From NCBI GenBank assembly GCA_965215355.1, contig CBDCDJ010000007.1, positions 496,001 through 560,000 on the forward strand: 64,000 nt of DNA. Direction: 5' to 3'. A program made the position numbers and the translations under genes. The number at the start of each line of letters is the position of its first letter. Position 1 is the stretch's first letter. Positions 8,279 to 15,815 of this stretch are shown piece after piece. Below the pieces are notes generated by a model. It was not told where the DNA came from and did no database searches. It saw only the letters and a program-made list of their open reading frames with translations. This stretch comes from CBDCDJ01 sp965215355. GTDB lineage: Bacteria; Deinococcota; Deinococci; Deinococcales; Trueperaceae.

Positions 8279-9427
8279 CTAACCGCTTACCTGCTCTTTT
8301 CGTCGCTCGCGCAGTTCGGTCGAGGAAATGTCCGCGCGAAAATGTGCCTCGGGAAGTTCTTCAAACAGGTCGCGGTCGGCCGCGGGCAGGTTCAGGGTTC
8401 GCAACGTCTCGAACCCCGTCGCGCCGCGCCGACCGGCCACCAAAAACCGCGCCCCGCGCCGCCGCAGCTCGCCGAGCACAGCGCGCAGCGCGGCGGGGTC
8501 GCCCGCATAAAAGCGCGGTGCGACCAGGCGGGCGGCGGTGTCGGCCCCGAGGACGAACACCGTGTTTGGAAACAGGGCCGCTTTGTCGCTGAACAGGGGC
8601 GCGCGGCTCAGCACGAGCACGCCCGAGCCCGCAAACTGCAGCGCGCGCCGCCGCGCCTCCGTCAGGTCGATGGGGGCCTTGTCGGCGTTGAGAAGCGGCA
8701 GTTCGAAAAAGACCGCGCGGTCCAGGTGCCGTGTAGCGGCCTGAGCGAGCGCGCGGTGGCCGTCGTGGAGCGGGTTGAATGAGCCCGACAGCAGCGCCGC
8801 CCCGTTCAGCGCCCCGCCGGTTTGTAAGCGGCCGTCCGGGTGCACAACGAGCCAGTCAAGGTCGCCCGCCGCGATTTTAGCCAGGGCCGGAACGGGTCGG
8901 TAGCTTTGCTCGAGCTGCTCACTCGCCGCCAGCGGCACGTCCGGAAACACCATGCCGCAGGCTTCGGCGACGGCTTTGAGGATGACGAGGCTCACCAGTT
9001 CCTCCTCGCCGCGGCGGTCCCGCAGCCCTTTGCTCAGGGTAAGGCTGTAGGTGACGGTGCCGAGCGGGTCCTGCACGGCCACGGCGCAGCGGTGCTCGCC
9101 CCGCTTGGCGCGGTCGGTGGCGATGGTCGCCGTCGCGCCGAGGCCGAACGAAGGAAAGCGTGCCTCCAACCGCCGCGCGCGTTCGAACGCGTGGGCGGCT
9201 AAGGCGCGGGCCACCTTGGCCGAGGTAAAGCGCCGCGGCGTAAAGCCCACGGCCTCGATGAGCGAAGCGGGACTGTAGCGGTCAGTCGCTTCCAGGACCG
9301 TACGCGAGGACCCGCCGACGCTGTGCAACCACGTCAGCGCCTGCGAGCCCGCACCGGCAAAATTCAGCACCGTGCGGTGCGGGGTGGCGTGGATGCGTTT
9401 CAACTGCGCCGCAAGCTGTGCCGTCAT
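8279..9427 (-). CDS. CinA-like (NMN amidase-type) domain fused to NadD-like nucleotidyltransferase
   Basis: The 382-residue protein appears to be a two-domain fusion. Residues about 1-165 resemble the CinA C-terminal/PncC fold: AGAGSQALTWLHSVGGSS, then YSPASLIEAVG, then GLGATATIATDR. Residues about 210-375 carry nucleotidyltransferase motifs: LLSGSFNPLHDGH, whose HDGH matches the HxGH box, and ISSTELR near the end, typical of NMN/NaMN adenylyltransferases. NMN amidation and adenylylation are consecutive steps of NAD salvage, so a bifunctional enzyme is plausible; this is inferred from motifs. A TAGAGT hexamer ends 8 nt before the ATG, suggesting a leaderless transcript. Confidence 0.75.
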   Translation of the reverse strand: MTAQLAAQLKRIHATPHRTVLNFAGAGSQALTWLHSVGGSSRTVLEATDRYSPASLIEAVGFTPRRFTSAKVARALAAHAFERARRLEARFPSFGLGATATIATDRAKRGEHRCAVAVQDPLGTVTYSLTLSKGLRDRRGEEELVSLVILKAVAEACGMVFPDVPLAASEQLEQSYRPVPALAKIAAGDLDWLVVHPDGRLQTGGALNGAALLSGSFNPLHDGHRALAQAATRHLDRAVFFELPLLNADKAPIDLTEARRRALQFAGSGVLVLSRAPLFSDKAALFPNTVFVLGADTAARLVAPRFYAGDPAALRAVLGELRRRGARFLVAGRRGATGFETLRTLNLPAADRDLFEELPEAHFRADISSTELRERRKEQVSG

Positions 9428-9596
9428 AAAGCCCCACTCTACCTGCTAAAGCGAGCGTAAGTGTAAAAGGGAGGTGCCGGGTCCGAACTTAAGCTCAACC
9501 GACCCTCGAGCAGGAACCAGGGTGAAGAGCCTAAAAAGTATCCTCCAGCGTGGCTCGAGATGTCTACAGAACGTATCCTGCAGACAGCACAGCCTC

Positions 9597-10019
9597 CTAT
9601 TTCGCCTGCCAGCGTGCCTGTTCCAAAACCATGTAGGTCGCGGTGCCGTGCGCGACGAGCTCGTCGGCCTCGTCCGTGACGCGGCACTCCCCGAAAACGA
9701 TGGTCTTGCCGCGCCGCACCAGCGCGGCGCGGGCGCTCAAGAGGCCGGTTCGAACCGGCCGCGAGTACATGACTTGCAGGTCGACCGTGGTGGTGGCTTC
9801 GCCCTCTTGCAGGGTCGACTGCACCGCCACGCCGACCGCGCCGTCGACAAGGCTCGCCAGCGCGCCGCCGTGGACAAAGCCGTAGAGCTGCAACAAACTT
9901 TCGCGCACCGGCATCGTCACGAGCGAGCGGCCGTGTTCGGCCGTCACCACCTTCATCCCCAACAATTGCCAAAACGGTCCTGCCTCGACCGCGCGGGCGC
10001 GCTCGCTCACCTCAGCCAC
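9597..10019 (-). CDS. PaaI-type hotdog thioesterase
   Basis: The 140-residue protein has the single hotdog fold of the PaaI/YbgC-like thioesterases. The motif LYGFVHGGALASLVDGAVG contains the HGG signature and the catalytic acidic position. The C-terminal strands AALVRRGKTIVFGECRVTD and ATYMVLE also fit. It probably hydrolyses an acyl-CoA in the cytosol; the substrate is not predictable. The start is GTG. It is monocistronic, with a 26-bp palindrome just upstream. Confidence 0.85.
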   Translation of the reverse strand: MAEVSERARAVEAGPFWQLLGMKVVTAEHGRSLVTMPVRESLLQLYGFVHGGALASLVDGAVGVAVQSTLQEGEATTTVDLQVMYSRPVRTGLLSARAALVRRGKTIVFGECRVTDEADELVAHGTATYMVLEQARWQAK

Positions 10020-10048
10020 GGCTTCAGTTTTAACACGGCCTCACCGGT

Positions 10049-10074
10049 GATGCGTGCGCTCGAGCGCACGCATC
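10049..10074. repeat. Perfect 26-bp palindrome centred on CTCGAG
   Basis: Thirteen bases (GATGCGTGCGCTC) are followed directly by their exact reverse complement. It lies 30 bp upstream of the thioesterase start and could act as an operator or, as RNA, a stem without a loop. No T-run follows on either side, so it is a poor terminator. Confidence 0.6.
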
Positions 10075-10174
10075 GTCGTAAAAGGCTTGGTCACTTCGGC
10101 AGATGCCGGCTGAAAGTTTGAAACGTTGCAGACGAGCAAAGGCGTGTTCGGTAGCGAGTGCGAGGGCTGACGCG

Positions 10175-10336
10175 TTGATTCAGACATTTTTGGACGATAC
10201 ACTGTGCCACCGGGTTGTGATGCGCCACGGGCGCGTGGTCGAAGCCGGGTCTAGCGCGCGTATGTTGAACAGCCCCCAGGAAACCTGCGCCAAAGAACTG
10301 CTCGCCGCCGTGCCGCGCACGTATCCGGACCGTTGA
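10175..10336 (+). pseudogene. C-terminal remnant of an oligopeptide-type ABC ATPase
   Basis: The translated segment reads HRVVMRHGRVVEAGSSARML, then NSPQETCAKELLAAVPRTYP before the stop. This matches the C-terminal end of OppD/OppF-type ATPases (VM..GR.VE.G ... VL..P.H.YT..LL.AVP). Walker A, the signature and Walker B are all absent, and the upstream sequence is not recognisable. It is a decayed fragment of a peptide/nickel-type transporter gene. Confidence 0.65.
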
Positions 10337-10516
10337 CGGCAGGAAAGCGTGACCCGGCCGCGCTGCTCAGGCTGTCCGTGCCGAGGGCGAGGCCGACCCC
10401 TCGCTCAAAGACCTTCACGCCGCCGTCCTCTCTACAAGGGCCATCGGTGTGTAGTTTCAGCTCGGAGATATTTAGTGGCTCGTAGGTTTTTCTACAAGCC
10501 ACTGGCTACTCGCCTC

Positions 10517-11641
10517 TCAAACCGTCTGATACTCTTTGTTTTTCTTTGACGCGCTCACGTTCGAGCGCTTGTAACTTGCAACCGGGTTCAAGATGTTGCG
10601 GCACTGCGGGTTGACGCAGCCGGGGCAGCGCAGGCCGTACTGTTTCGTGCAGGCCTGTCCCGATTCCAGGTGCTCGGCGACGATTTCCGCAAGCGCGTCT
10701 TGAAACAGTGGCATTCCGTTGAAGGCCGGGGCGCGTTTGTAATTGGTAATTCCGACTTCGTGGGCGAGTTCGCCGTACTCGATGTCGAGTTCGTGGAGCG
10801 TTTCGATGTGGTCGCTCGTAAAGGCGACGCCGACGACGAGGACGTTTTTGCGCTTTTTCGCGCCCAGGTTTTCAAGCACCGTTTCGGTGCTCGGCCCGAG
10901 CCACGGGACCGGCCCCACGTCCGACTGGTAGGCGAGGAGGTACTCGTGCGAGTACTCGAGCCGCTTCATGATTTCGTGGACCGTCGCGCCGACTTCGGCC
11001 GGGTAAGCGTCGCCGCGGTTGATGACCTCGAGCGGCAAGGAATGTGCGCTGAACAAAATCAGCACGTCGTCGCGCTCCTGCGGGGAGAACTGCTCGAGCC
11101 CCTGTTTCACCGTCTCGGTCATGGCCTCGACAAAACGCGGGTGGGTGGGCCAGCGGTCGATGACGCTCCATTCAAACGCGTCTTGCAAGCCGACCCGCCG
11201 CGCCGCGCGCCATAGCTCATTCAAGCTCGAGCCCGTCGTCGAGCAGGAAAACTGCGGGTACTGCGTAAAGGCGACGGCGCGCCTCACCCCGTCGGCCTTC
11301 ATCGCTTGCAGCGCGTCCTCGCTGAAGGGGTGGACGTAGCGAAAGGCCACGTAAAACTTGTGCGGCGCGGTCTCGGGACTCAAGAAGTCCAGGCGCTCGA
11401 CCATGCCGCGGCCCTGCGCCTCGGTCCACTTCAGAATCGGCGAGCCGCCGCCGATGTCGGCGTAGTTTTGCTGCACGCTTTTGGTGCGGCGGTTGGCGAT
11501 GAACGGCCCCAGGTACTTTTGCACGGGCAGTTGGATGATTTCGCGGTCTTCGAACAGTTTGAGCAAGAAAGGCCGCACCTCGTCGAGGTTTTTCGGCCCT
11601 CCCAGGTTCATCATGACGATGCCGGTCGGTCCTCGGTTCAT
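10517..11641 (-). CDS. hemH: Ferrochelatase with eukaryote-like [2Fe-2S] motif
   Basis: Ferrochelatase inserts Fe(II) into the porphyrin ring in the final step of protoheme synthesis. The 374-residue product has MMNLGGPKNLDEVRPFL, the active-site region FSAHSLPLEVINRGDAY, and VAFTSDHIETLHELDIEY. The C-terminal CPGCVNPQCRN, together with FSCSTTGSSLNE, reproduces the four cysteine positions that bind the [2Fe-2S] cluster in animal ferrochelatases. A TAAACT hexamer ends 7 nt before the ATG (leaderless), with tandem TGACACT repeats upstream. Confidence 0.95.
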   Translation of the reverse strand: MNRGPTGIVMMNLGGPKNLDEVRPFLLKLFEDREIIQLPVQKYLGPFIANRRTKSVQQNYADIGGGSPILKWTEAQGRGMVERLDFLSPETAPHKFYVAFRYVHPFSEDALQAMKADGVRRAVAFTQYPQFSCSTTGSSLNELWRAARRVGLQDAFEWSVIDRWPTHPRFVEAMTETVKQGLEQFSPQERDDVLILFSAHSLPLEVINRGDAYPAEVGATVHEIMKRLEYSHEYLLAYQSDVGPVPWLGPSTETVLENLGAKKRKNVLVVGVAFTSDHIETLHELDIEYGELAHEVGITNYKRAPAFNGMPLFQDALAEIVAEHLESGQACTKQYGLRCPGCVNPQCRNILNPVASYKRSNVSASKKNKEYQTV

Positions 11642-11648
11642 ACCCGTA

Positions 11649-11691
11649 AGTTTAGGCTCCGGGACGCGCCGAGAGTGTCACGAAAGTGTCA
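11649..11691 (-). promoter_or_regulatory. hemH promoter with tandem TGACACT repeats
   Basis: The -10 element TAAACT occupies 11649-11654 on the minus strand, and no -35 is visible. Two TGACACT copies (11685-11691 and 11674-11680) lie upstream in the same orientation, exactly 11 bp apart, one helical turn. That is the spacing used by OmpR/PhoB-type response regulators, so activation by such a regulator is plausible. Confidence 0.4.
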
Positions 11692-11856
11692 GCGGGCAGG
11701 CCGCCGAACCCCGGCCGGCGCGCGTTCCGACAGCCGGGTCACGGCCTGCTGTATGGTTGGTGGAGCGCGGCTCGAGCCTTCGGCCCGGCAGCGCTGCGGG
11801 GCGGTTTGAACCGTGTTGGCTTCGGCTCTGCCAGGTCTTTTCAACCAAGAAACAGC

Positions 11857-12966
11857 TCAGCTCAGCAGCGTCGCACTGCTCGTCGGCCAGCTCAGCACGA
11901 CCCGTTCGCCGGGTTTACGCATGGTGCCGAAGCCTTGGGTGAGGTTCTGCACGCGCACGCTCACCGTGACGCCGCGCGACACCACCCGGTAGAGCGTGTC
12001 GGTGCCGATGTAGTAAGCCTCGGCAATGTCGCCCTCGAGCCGGGTCACGTCGTCGCTAGCCGGGCCGGCCCCGGCCTCGTGCAAGCTGATTTTTTCGGGG
12101 CGAACGGCGATGCTGGCTGAGGCGCCCACCGTGAGGTCGTGGCCCTTGAGCCGTGCGCCGAGCTTGCGCCCGTCGGGCAGCTCGAGCACACCCGCGTCGC
12201 CGTTTTTGCTCGCCAACACACCCTCTAAAAAGTTCGTCTCGCCGATAAAGTCCGCGACGAAGCGGTTGGCGGGGGCTTCGTAAATCTCGTCGGGGCGGCC
12301 GGTTTGCAGCACCTTGCCCGCGCTCATCACCGCGACGCGGTCGGCCATCGTGATGGCCTCTTCCTGGTCGTGGGTGACGAAAATAAAGGTGATGCCCACC
12401 TCGCGCTGCATCTGTTTGAGTTCGAACTGCATGGTTTTGCGCAGCTTGAGGTCGAGCGCGCCGAGGGGCTCGTCCAACAGCAGCACCGCCGGGCGGTTGA
12501 CGAGGGCGCGGGCGAGCGCGACCCGCTGCCGCTGTCCGCCGGAGAGCTGGTCGGGTTTGCGTTTCGAGACCTGCGGGAGTTGGACTAACTCGAGCGCGTC
12601 CAGGGCGCGCTGCCTGGCTTCCGCAACGGGCACCTTCGCCATTTTGAGCCCGAACATGACGTTTTGCAGCACGCTCATGTGCGGGAACAGCGCGTAGTCC
12701 TGAAAGACCGTGTTGACCGGGCGGTGGAACGAGGGCACGCCCTGGACCGCCCGCCCGCGGATGAGCACTTCGCCCGCCGTGGGCTGCTCAAAACCGGCGA
12801 TGGTGCGCAGCGTCGTCGTTTTGCCGCAGCCCGACGGGCCGAGCAGCGCGAAAAACTCGCCGTCCGCGATGCTCAACGACACGTCGTCGATGGCGCGCAC
12901 GACCTTGTCGCCGCGAGAACCGAATTCCTTGACGACGTTTCTCAGCTCGACCGAAGGTGTGCTCAT
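11857..12966 (-). CDS. potA: PotA-like spermidine/putrescine ABC ATPase
   Basis: The 369-residue ATPase has Walker A GPSGCGKTT, the signature LSGGQRQRVALARAL, Walker B VLLLDEPLGALD, the switch histidine in FVTHDQEEA, and a C-terminal TOBE-like regulatory region (SIAVRPEKISL). These fit PotA, which drives polyamine uptake at the inner membrane face. The ATG at 12966 is preferred over a GTG two codons upstream because TAAGCT ends 6 nt before it. The binding protein potD lies about 1.6 kb away; permease genes are not in the window. Confidence 0.85.
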   Translation of the reverse strand: MSTPSVELRNVVKEFGSRGDKVVRAIDDVSLSIADGEFFALLGPSGCGKTTTLRTIAGFEQPTAGEVLIRGRAVQGVPSFHRPVNTVFQDYALFPHMSVLQNVMFGLKMAKVPVAEARQRALDALELVQLPQVSKRKPDQLSGGQRQRVALARALVNRPAVLLLDEPLGALDLKLRKTMQFELKQMQREVGITFIFVTHDQEEAITMADRVAVMSAGKVLQTGRPDEIYEAPANRFVADFIGETNFLEGVLASKNGDAGVLELPDGRKLGARLKGHDLTVGASASIAVRPEKISLHEAGAGPASDDVTRLEGDIAEAYYIGTDTLYRVVSRGVTVSVRVQNLTQGFGTMRKPGERVVLSWPTSSATLLS

Positions 12967-13134
12967 TGTCACAGCTTACCAAGTTCGTTGAATTTTTTAT
13001 AAACCTGTTCAAACCGAGCGCGTTAGATTGCCTTAGGAACGACTGAGCGTTTACACGGGCTTGACATACCGCTTTTACACTTCGCTGGGAGCCGGAAACG
13101 ACGCGGTCGGATTCTCGTGAAAAGGCGGTTGAAC

Positions 13135-14535
13135 ATGGCTCGAGTCACAAAGTTCGGTGCGACCCTGGTGCTCGGTTTGGGTTTGTTGGCGGGTTGCGGC
13201 AGTCAAGCGGTTCCCGAAGCGGGCCTCACCGCGCTGGCCCTCGCCGTGCCCGCGTTCAGCAGCACTCTGGTCGCCGAGCACAGCGGCAAGTGCGCCGACG
13301 TGTACCAGGCCGGGCTCTCTGCAGGCACCGACCTCATCCAGTACGGTTGTCACGGTAAGGCCAACCAGCGCTTTACGTTTCACCCGGTTGCGGGCAAAGC
13401 CGCCACCTACGTACTAAGAGGAGAGGGTTCTGGTTTGTGCGCCGACGTGTCCTTGTCGCAAAAAGAGGCGGGCGACTTCGTCGTCCACCAGTGGCGCTGT
13501 CACGCCAAAACCAACCAGCAGTTCACGCTGCAACCGACCGGCACGAAGGTCTTCACGCTCGTCGCCAACCACGACGGCCGTTGCGTCGGCGTCGCGAACG
13601 GTAGCCCTTACAACCGTGCCAAACTCGTGGCGCAAAGCTGTGACGGCACAAAAAGTCAACAGTGGCAACTCACAGGCTACGCGGCGGCCGCGCCCGAAAG
13701 CGTCACGGTGGTCGCCGCGGGCGACATCGCCTGCGACCCCACCGCCGATTCGGGCTACAACGGCGGCGACGGCACCGCGGACCGCTGCCGCATGAAGGCA
13801 ACCGCGCGCTTGACCGAGTCGCTGCGGCCCGACGCCGTCCTGGTGCTCGGCGACCTGCAGTACAACACGGGCGAGTACGACGAGTTTTTGGCGTCTTACG
13901 ACCCGAGCTGGGGGCGGTTCAAGGCCAAGACCTACCCGATACCGGGCAACCACGAATACGACACCAAAAACGCTGCCGGTTACTTCAAGTATTTCGGCAG
14001 CCGCGCGGGCGACCCGGCCAAGGGCTACTACAGCTTCGACTTAGGAGCTTGGCACGTCGTCGCGCTCAACACCAACCTGGCCTGCAGCGTGGTGAGCTGT
14101 TCGGCGGGCTCGGCGCAGGAGCGTTGGCTGCGCGCGGACTTGGCGGCCACCGACAAAGCGTGCGTCTTGGCGACCATGCACCACCCGCGCTACAGCTCGG
14201 GGCGGCACGGCGGCTACGCCAGCAGCGCCGCGCTGTGGCAAGTCCTGGCGGACGGCGGGGCCGACGTGGTCTTGGCGGGCCACGACCACCACTACGAGCG
14301 CTTCGCCCCGCAGGACGCCTCAGGGCGCAAAGCGAGCGGCGGCCTGCGGCAGTTCATCGTCGGGACCGGGGGCAAGAGCGTGTACAAGTTGAAAAGTGCT
14401 CAGCCGAACAGCGAGAAAACAGTCGGCGACACCTACGGCGTCCTCGAGCTTATCCTCACTCAAAACGCCTACGACTGGGCCTTCGTCACCGAGGCGGGAC
14501 AACGTGTGGACGTGGGCACCGCCGACTGCAACTGA
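13135..14535 (+). CDS. Lipoprotein with ricin-type lectin domain and metallophosphatase domain
   Basis: The 466-residue product starts with a lipoprotein signal (LLAGC, Cys about residue 21). Residues about 45-185 form a ricin-B beta-trefoil with repeats ending QRFTF, QQFTL and QQWQL and paired cysteines. Residues about 195-460 form a calcineurin/purple-acid-phosphatase-type domain: AAGDIACD, LGDLQYNTG, GNHEYD, MHHPRYSSG and GHDHHYERF, all metal ligands present. It is probably an extracellular phosphoesterase held on a glycan. The ATG follows an AAGGCGG ribosome site. Confidence 0.88.
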   Translation: MARVTKFGATLVLGLGLLAGCGSQAVPEAGLTALALAVPAFSSTLVAEHSGKCADVYQAGLSAGTDLIQYGCHGKANQRFTFHPVAGKAATYVLRGEGSGLCADVSLSQKEAGDFVVHQWRCHAKTNQQFTLQPTGTKVFTLVANHDGRCVGVANGSPYNRAKLVAQSCDGTKSQQWQLTGYAAAAPESVTVVAAGDIACDPTADSGYNGGDGTADRCRMKATARLTESLRPDAVLVLGDLQYNTGEYDEFLASYDPSWGRFKAKTYPIPGNHEYDTKNAAGYFKYFGSRAGDPAKGYYSFDLGAWHVVALNTNLACSVVSCSAGSAQERWLRADLAATDKACVLATMHHPRYSSGRHGGYASSAALWQVLADGGADVVLAGHDHHYERFAPQDASGRKASGGLRQFIVGTGGKSVYKLKSAQPNSEKTVGDTYGVLELILTQNAYDWAFVTEAGQRVDVGTADCN

Positions 14536-14554
14536 AGCGGCGGGTTGAGCAGCG

Positions 14555-14592
14555 AAAAGAGGCTGCCGTCGCGCGACGACAGCCTCTTTTCT
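14555..14592. terminator. Bidirectional terminator between metallophosphatase gene and potD
   Basis: A 17-bp stem with one G-U pair (14555-14571 with 14574-14590) has an A-run at one end and a T-run at the other. It can therefore stop both converging transcripts. Confidence 0.85.
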
Positions 14593-14612
14593 TACAAACT
14601 TTCTTACCAACT

Positions 14613-15674
14613 TTACTGACCGATTTGAATGCGCAGTTCGTCCCAGGCGTCTTGGTAAAGCGCCTCGCGCTCGGGGTCTTGTTCGACGAAAAAGAGGCGG
14701 GCGCGCGTTTCTGCCGACGGGTAGATGCCGGGGTCGTTCAAGAGGTCGGCCTCGATAAAGTCCCCGTCGACCGCGGCTCGGTTGGGCGAGCCGTAAGCGG
14801 TGTAGTTCGAGATGTCCGCGCCGACCTGCGGGTCCAGGATGTAGTCGATAAAGGTTTCGGCGAGCGCCTTGTTGGGCGCGCCCGTAGGAATGGCTAAGTT
14901 GTCTATCCAAAAACTCGCGGCGTCCGCGGGGATGACGTAGGCGTAGGTGTCGCAGTCGCACTCGTCGATGATCTGGAGGATGTCACCGGAATACTCGACC
15001 ACAACGTCCGCCTCGCCGCGCACCAGGACTTCTTGGCCGTCGTCCTGGTTGATGTAAGTGACGTTGCCGCCGCGCTCGAGCAGGTAGTCTTTAGCCTCTT
15101 GAACCTGCTCGGGGTCGGAGGTGTTCGGGTCGTAACCGAGCTTGACCAGGGCCACGCCCATCATCGAGCGGATGTCTTCCAGCCACGACACCGGGCCGTC
15201 GTAAGCAAACACGTCGTCCCAAGTCGTGACGCCACCCTCGACTTTTTCCGTGTTGTAGCCGATGCCGATGGTGCCCCACTGGTAGGGGACGCTGTAGGTG
15301 TTGTCGGGGTCGAAGTAAAGGCCCAAAAAAGTCGGGTCGAGGTTGTCGAAGTTGGGGATGTTGGACTTGTCGAGCGGCTCGAGCAAACCCTCTTCGACCA
15401 TCAGGATGAGCACGGTCGAGGACGGCACCACGATGTCGTACCCGGGGTTGCCCTGGCGGATGCGCGCCAGCATGTCGTCGTCGGTGGGAAAGGTGTCGTA
15501 CTGCACGGTGACGCCGCACAGCTCTTCGAAGTTCGGGATGGTGTCCTCGGCGATGTAGGTCGTCCAGTTGTAAACGGTCAGGCTCTGGCCCGCGAAACCT
15601 TCGGGACAGGTCCAGCTTTGAGCGAAGGCGGCGGAAAGCGAAAAGGCGACGAGGGCTGACAACAGTCTTTTCAT
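14613..15674 (-). CDS. potD: PotD-like polyamine-binding protein
   Basis: The 353-residue protein has a signal peptide ending SAAFA, then the family core LTVYNWTTYIAEDTIPNFEE, YDIVVPSS and YQWGTIGIGYNT, with later blocks EYSGDILQI and LAIPTGAPNKALAETFIDYI. It binds spermidine or putrescine outside the membrane for an ABC importer, probably working with the nearby potA product. GGAGG precedes the ATG. It is convergent with the metallophosphatase gene. Confidence 0.9.
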   Translation of the reverse strand: MKRLLSALVAFSLSAAFAQSWTCPEGFAGQSLTVYNWTTYIAEDTIPNFEELCGVTVQYDTFPTDDDMLARIRQGNPGYDIVVPSSTVLILMVEEGLLEPLDKSNIPNFDNLDPTFLGLYFDPDNTYSVPYQWGTIGIGYNTEKVEGGVTTWDDVFAYDGPVSWLEDIRSMMGVALVKLGYDPNTSDPEQVQEAKDYLLERGGNVTYINQDDGQEVLVRGEADVVVEYSGDILQIIDECDCDTYAYVIPADAASFWIDNLAIPTGAPNKALAETFIDYILDPQVGADISNYTAYGSPNRAAVDGDFIEADLLNDPGIYPSAETRARLFFVEQDPEREALYQDAWDELRIQIGQ

Positions 15675-15688
15675 GGGGCCTCCTTGAA

Positions 15689-15713
15689 GTGAAGAACTTC
15701 ACAGGCACGATAC
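15689..15713 (-). promoter_or_regulatory. potD promoter with GTGAAG/CTTCAC palindrome
   Basis: On the minus strand TATCGT (15708-15713) is a plausible -10. The palindrome with arms GTGAAG and CTTCAC around two bases (15689-15702) covers the expected start point, as in the related site at 6968-6984. Confidence 0.45.
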
Positions 15714-15815
15714 CACTCCCCAAGTTTGTCGCGCAATGCGGGTTAAGTTCACCCAGCCTTCACGGCGACAAGCTCAACACGTGCAAGCGTGCTACTTTGC
15801 TTTGCGGAGGTCGAC

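Larger units (their letters stand above)
10020..10516. other. Gene-poor stretch with palindrome and ABC remnant
   Basis: This roughly 500-bp gap holds a perfect 26-bp palindrome at 10049-10074 (half-site GATGCGTGCGCTC, centred on CTCGAG), the C-terminal remnant of an ABC ATPase (10175-10336), and no other supportable gene. Confidence 0.5.

Noticed and set aside
9730..9770. GGTTCGAACC considered as a tRNA T-arm
   Set aside because: It lies within the thioesterase coding region and no cloverleaf can be formed around it.
13061..13081. TTGACA and TACACT upstream of the metallophosphatase gene considered as a promoter pair
   Set aside because: They are only 9 bp apart, too close for a -35/-10 pair, so only the -10 might be used and I did not annotate it.
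13662..14897. Plus-strand frame of about 411 codons overlapping the metallophosphatase and potD
   Set aside because: Arg-rich frame-shifted reading of a gene with complete motifs; it crosses the terminator and the convergent potD gene.
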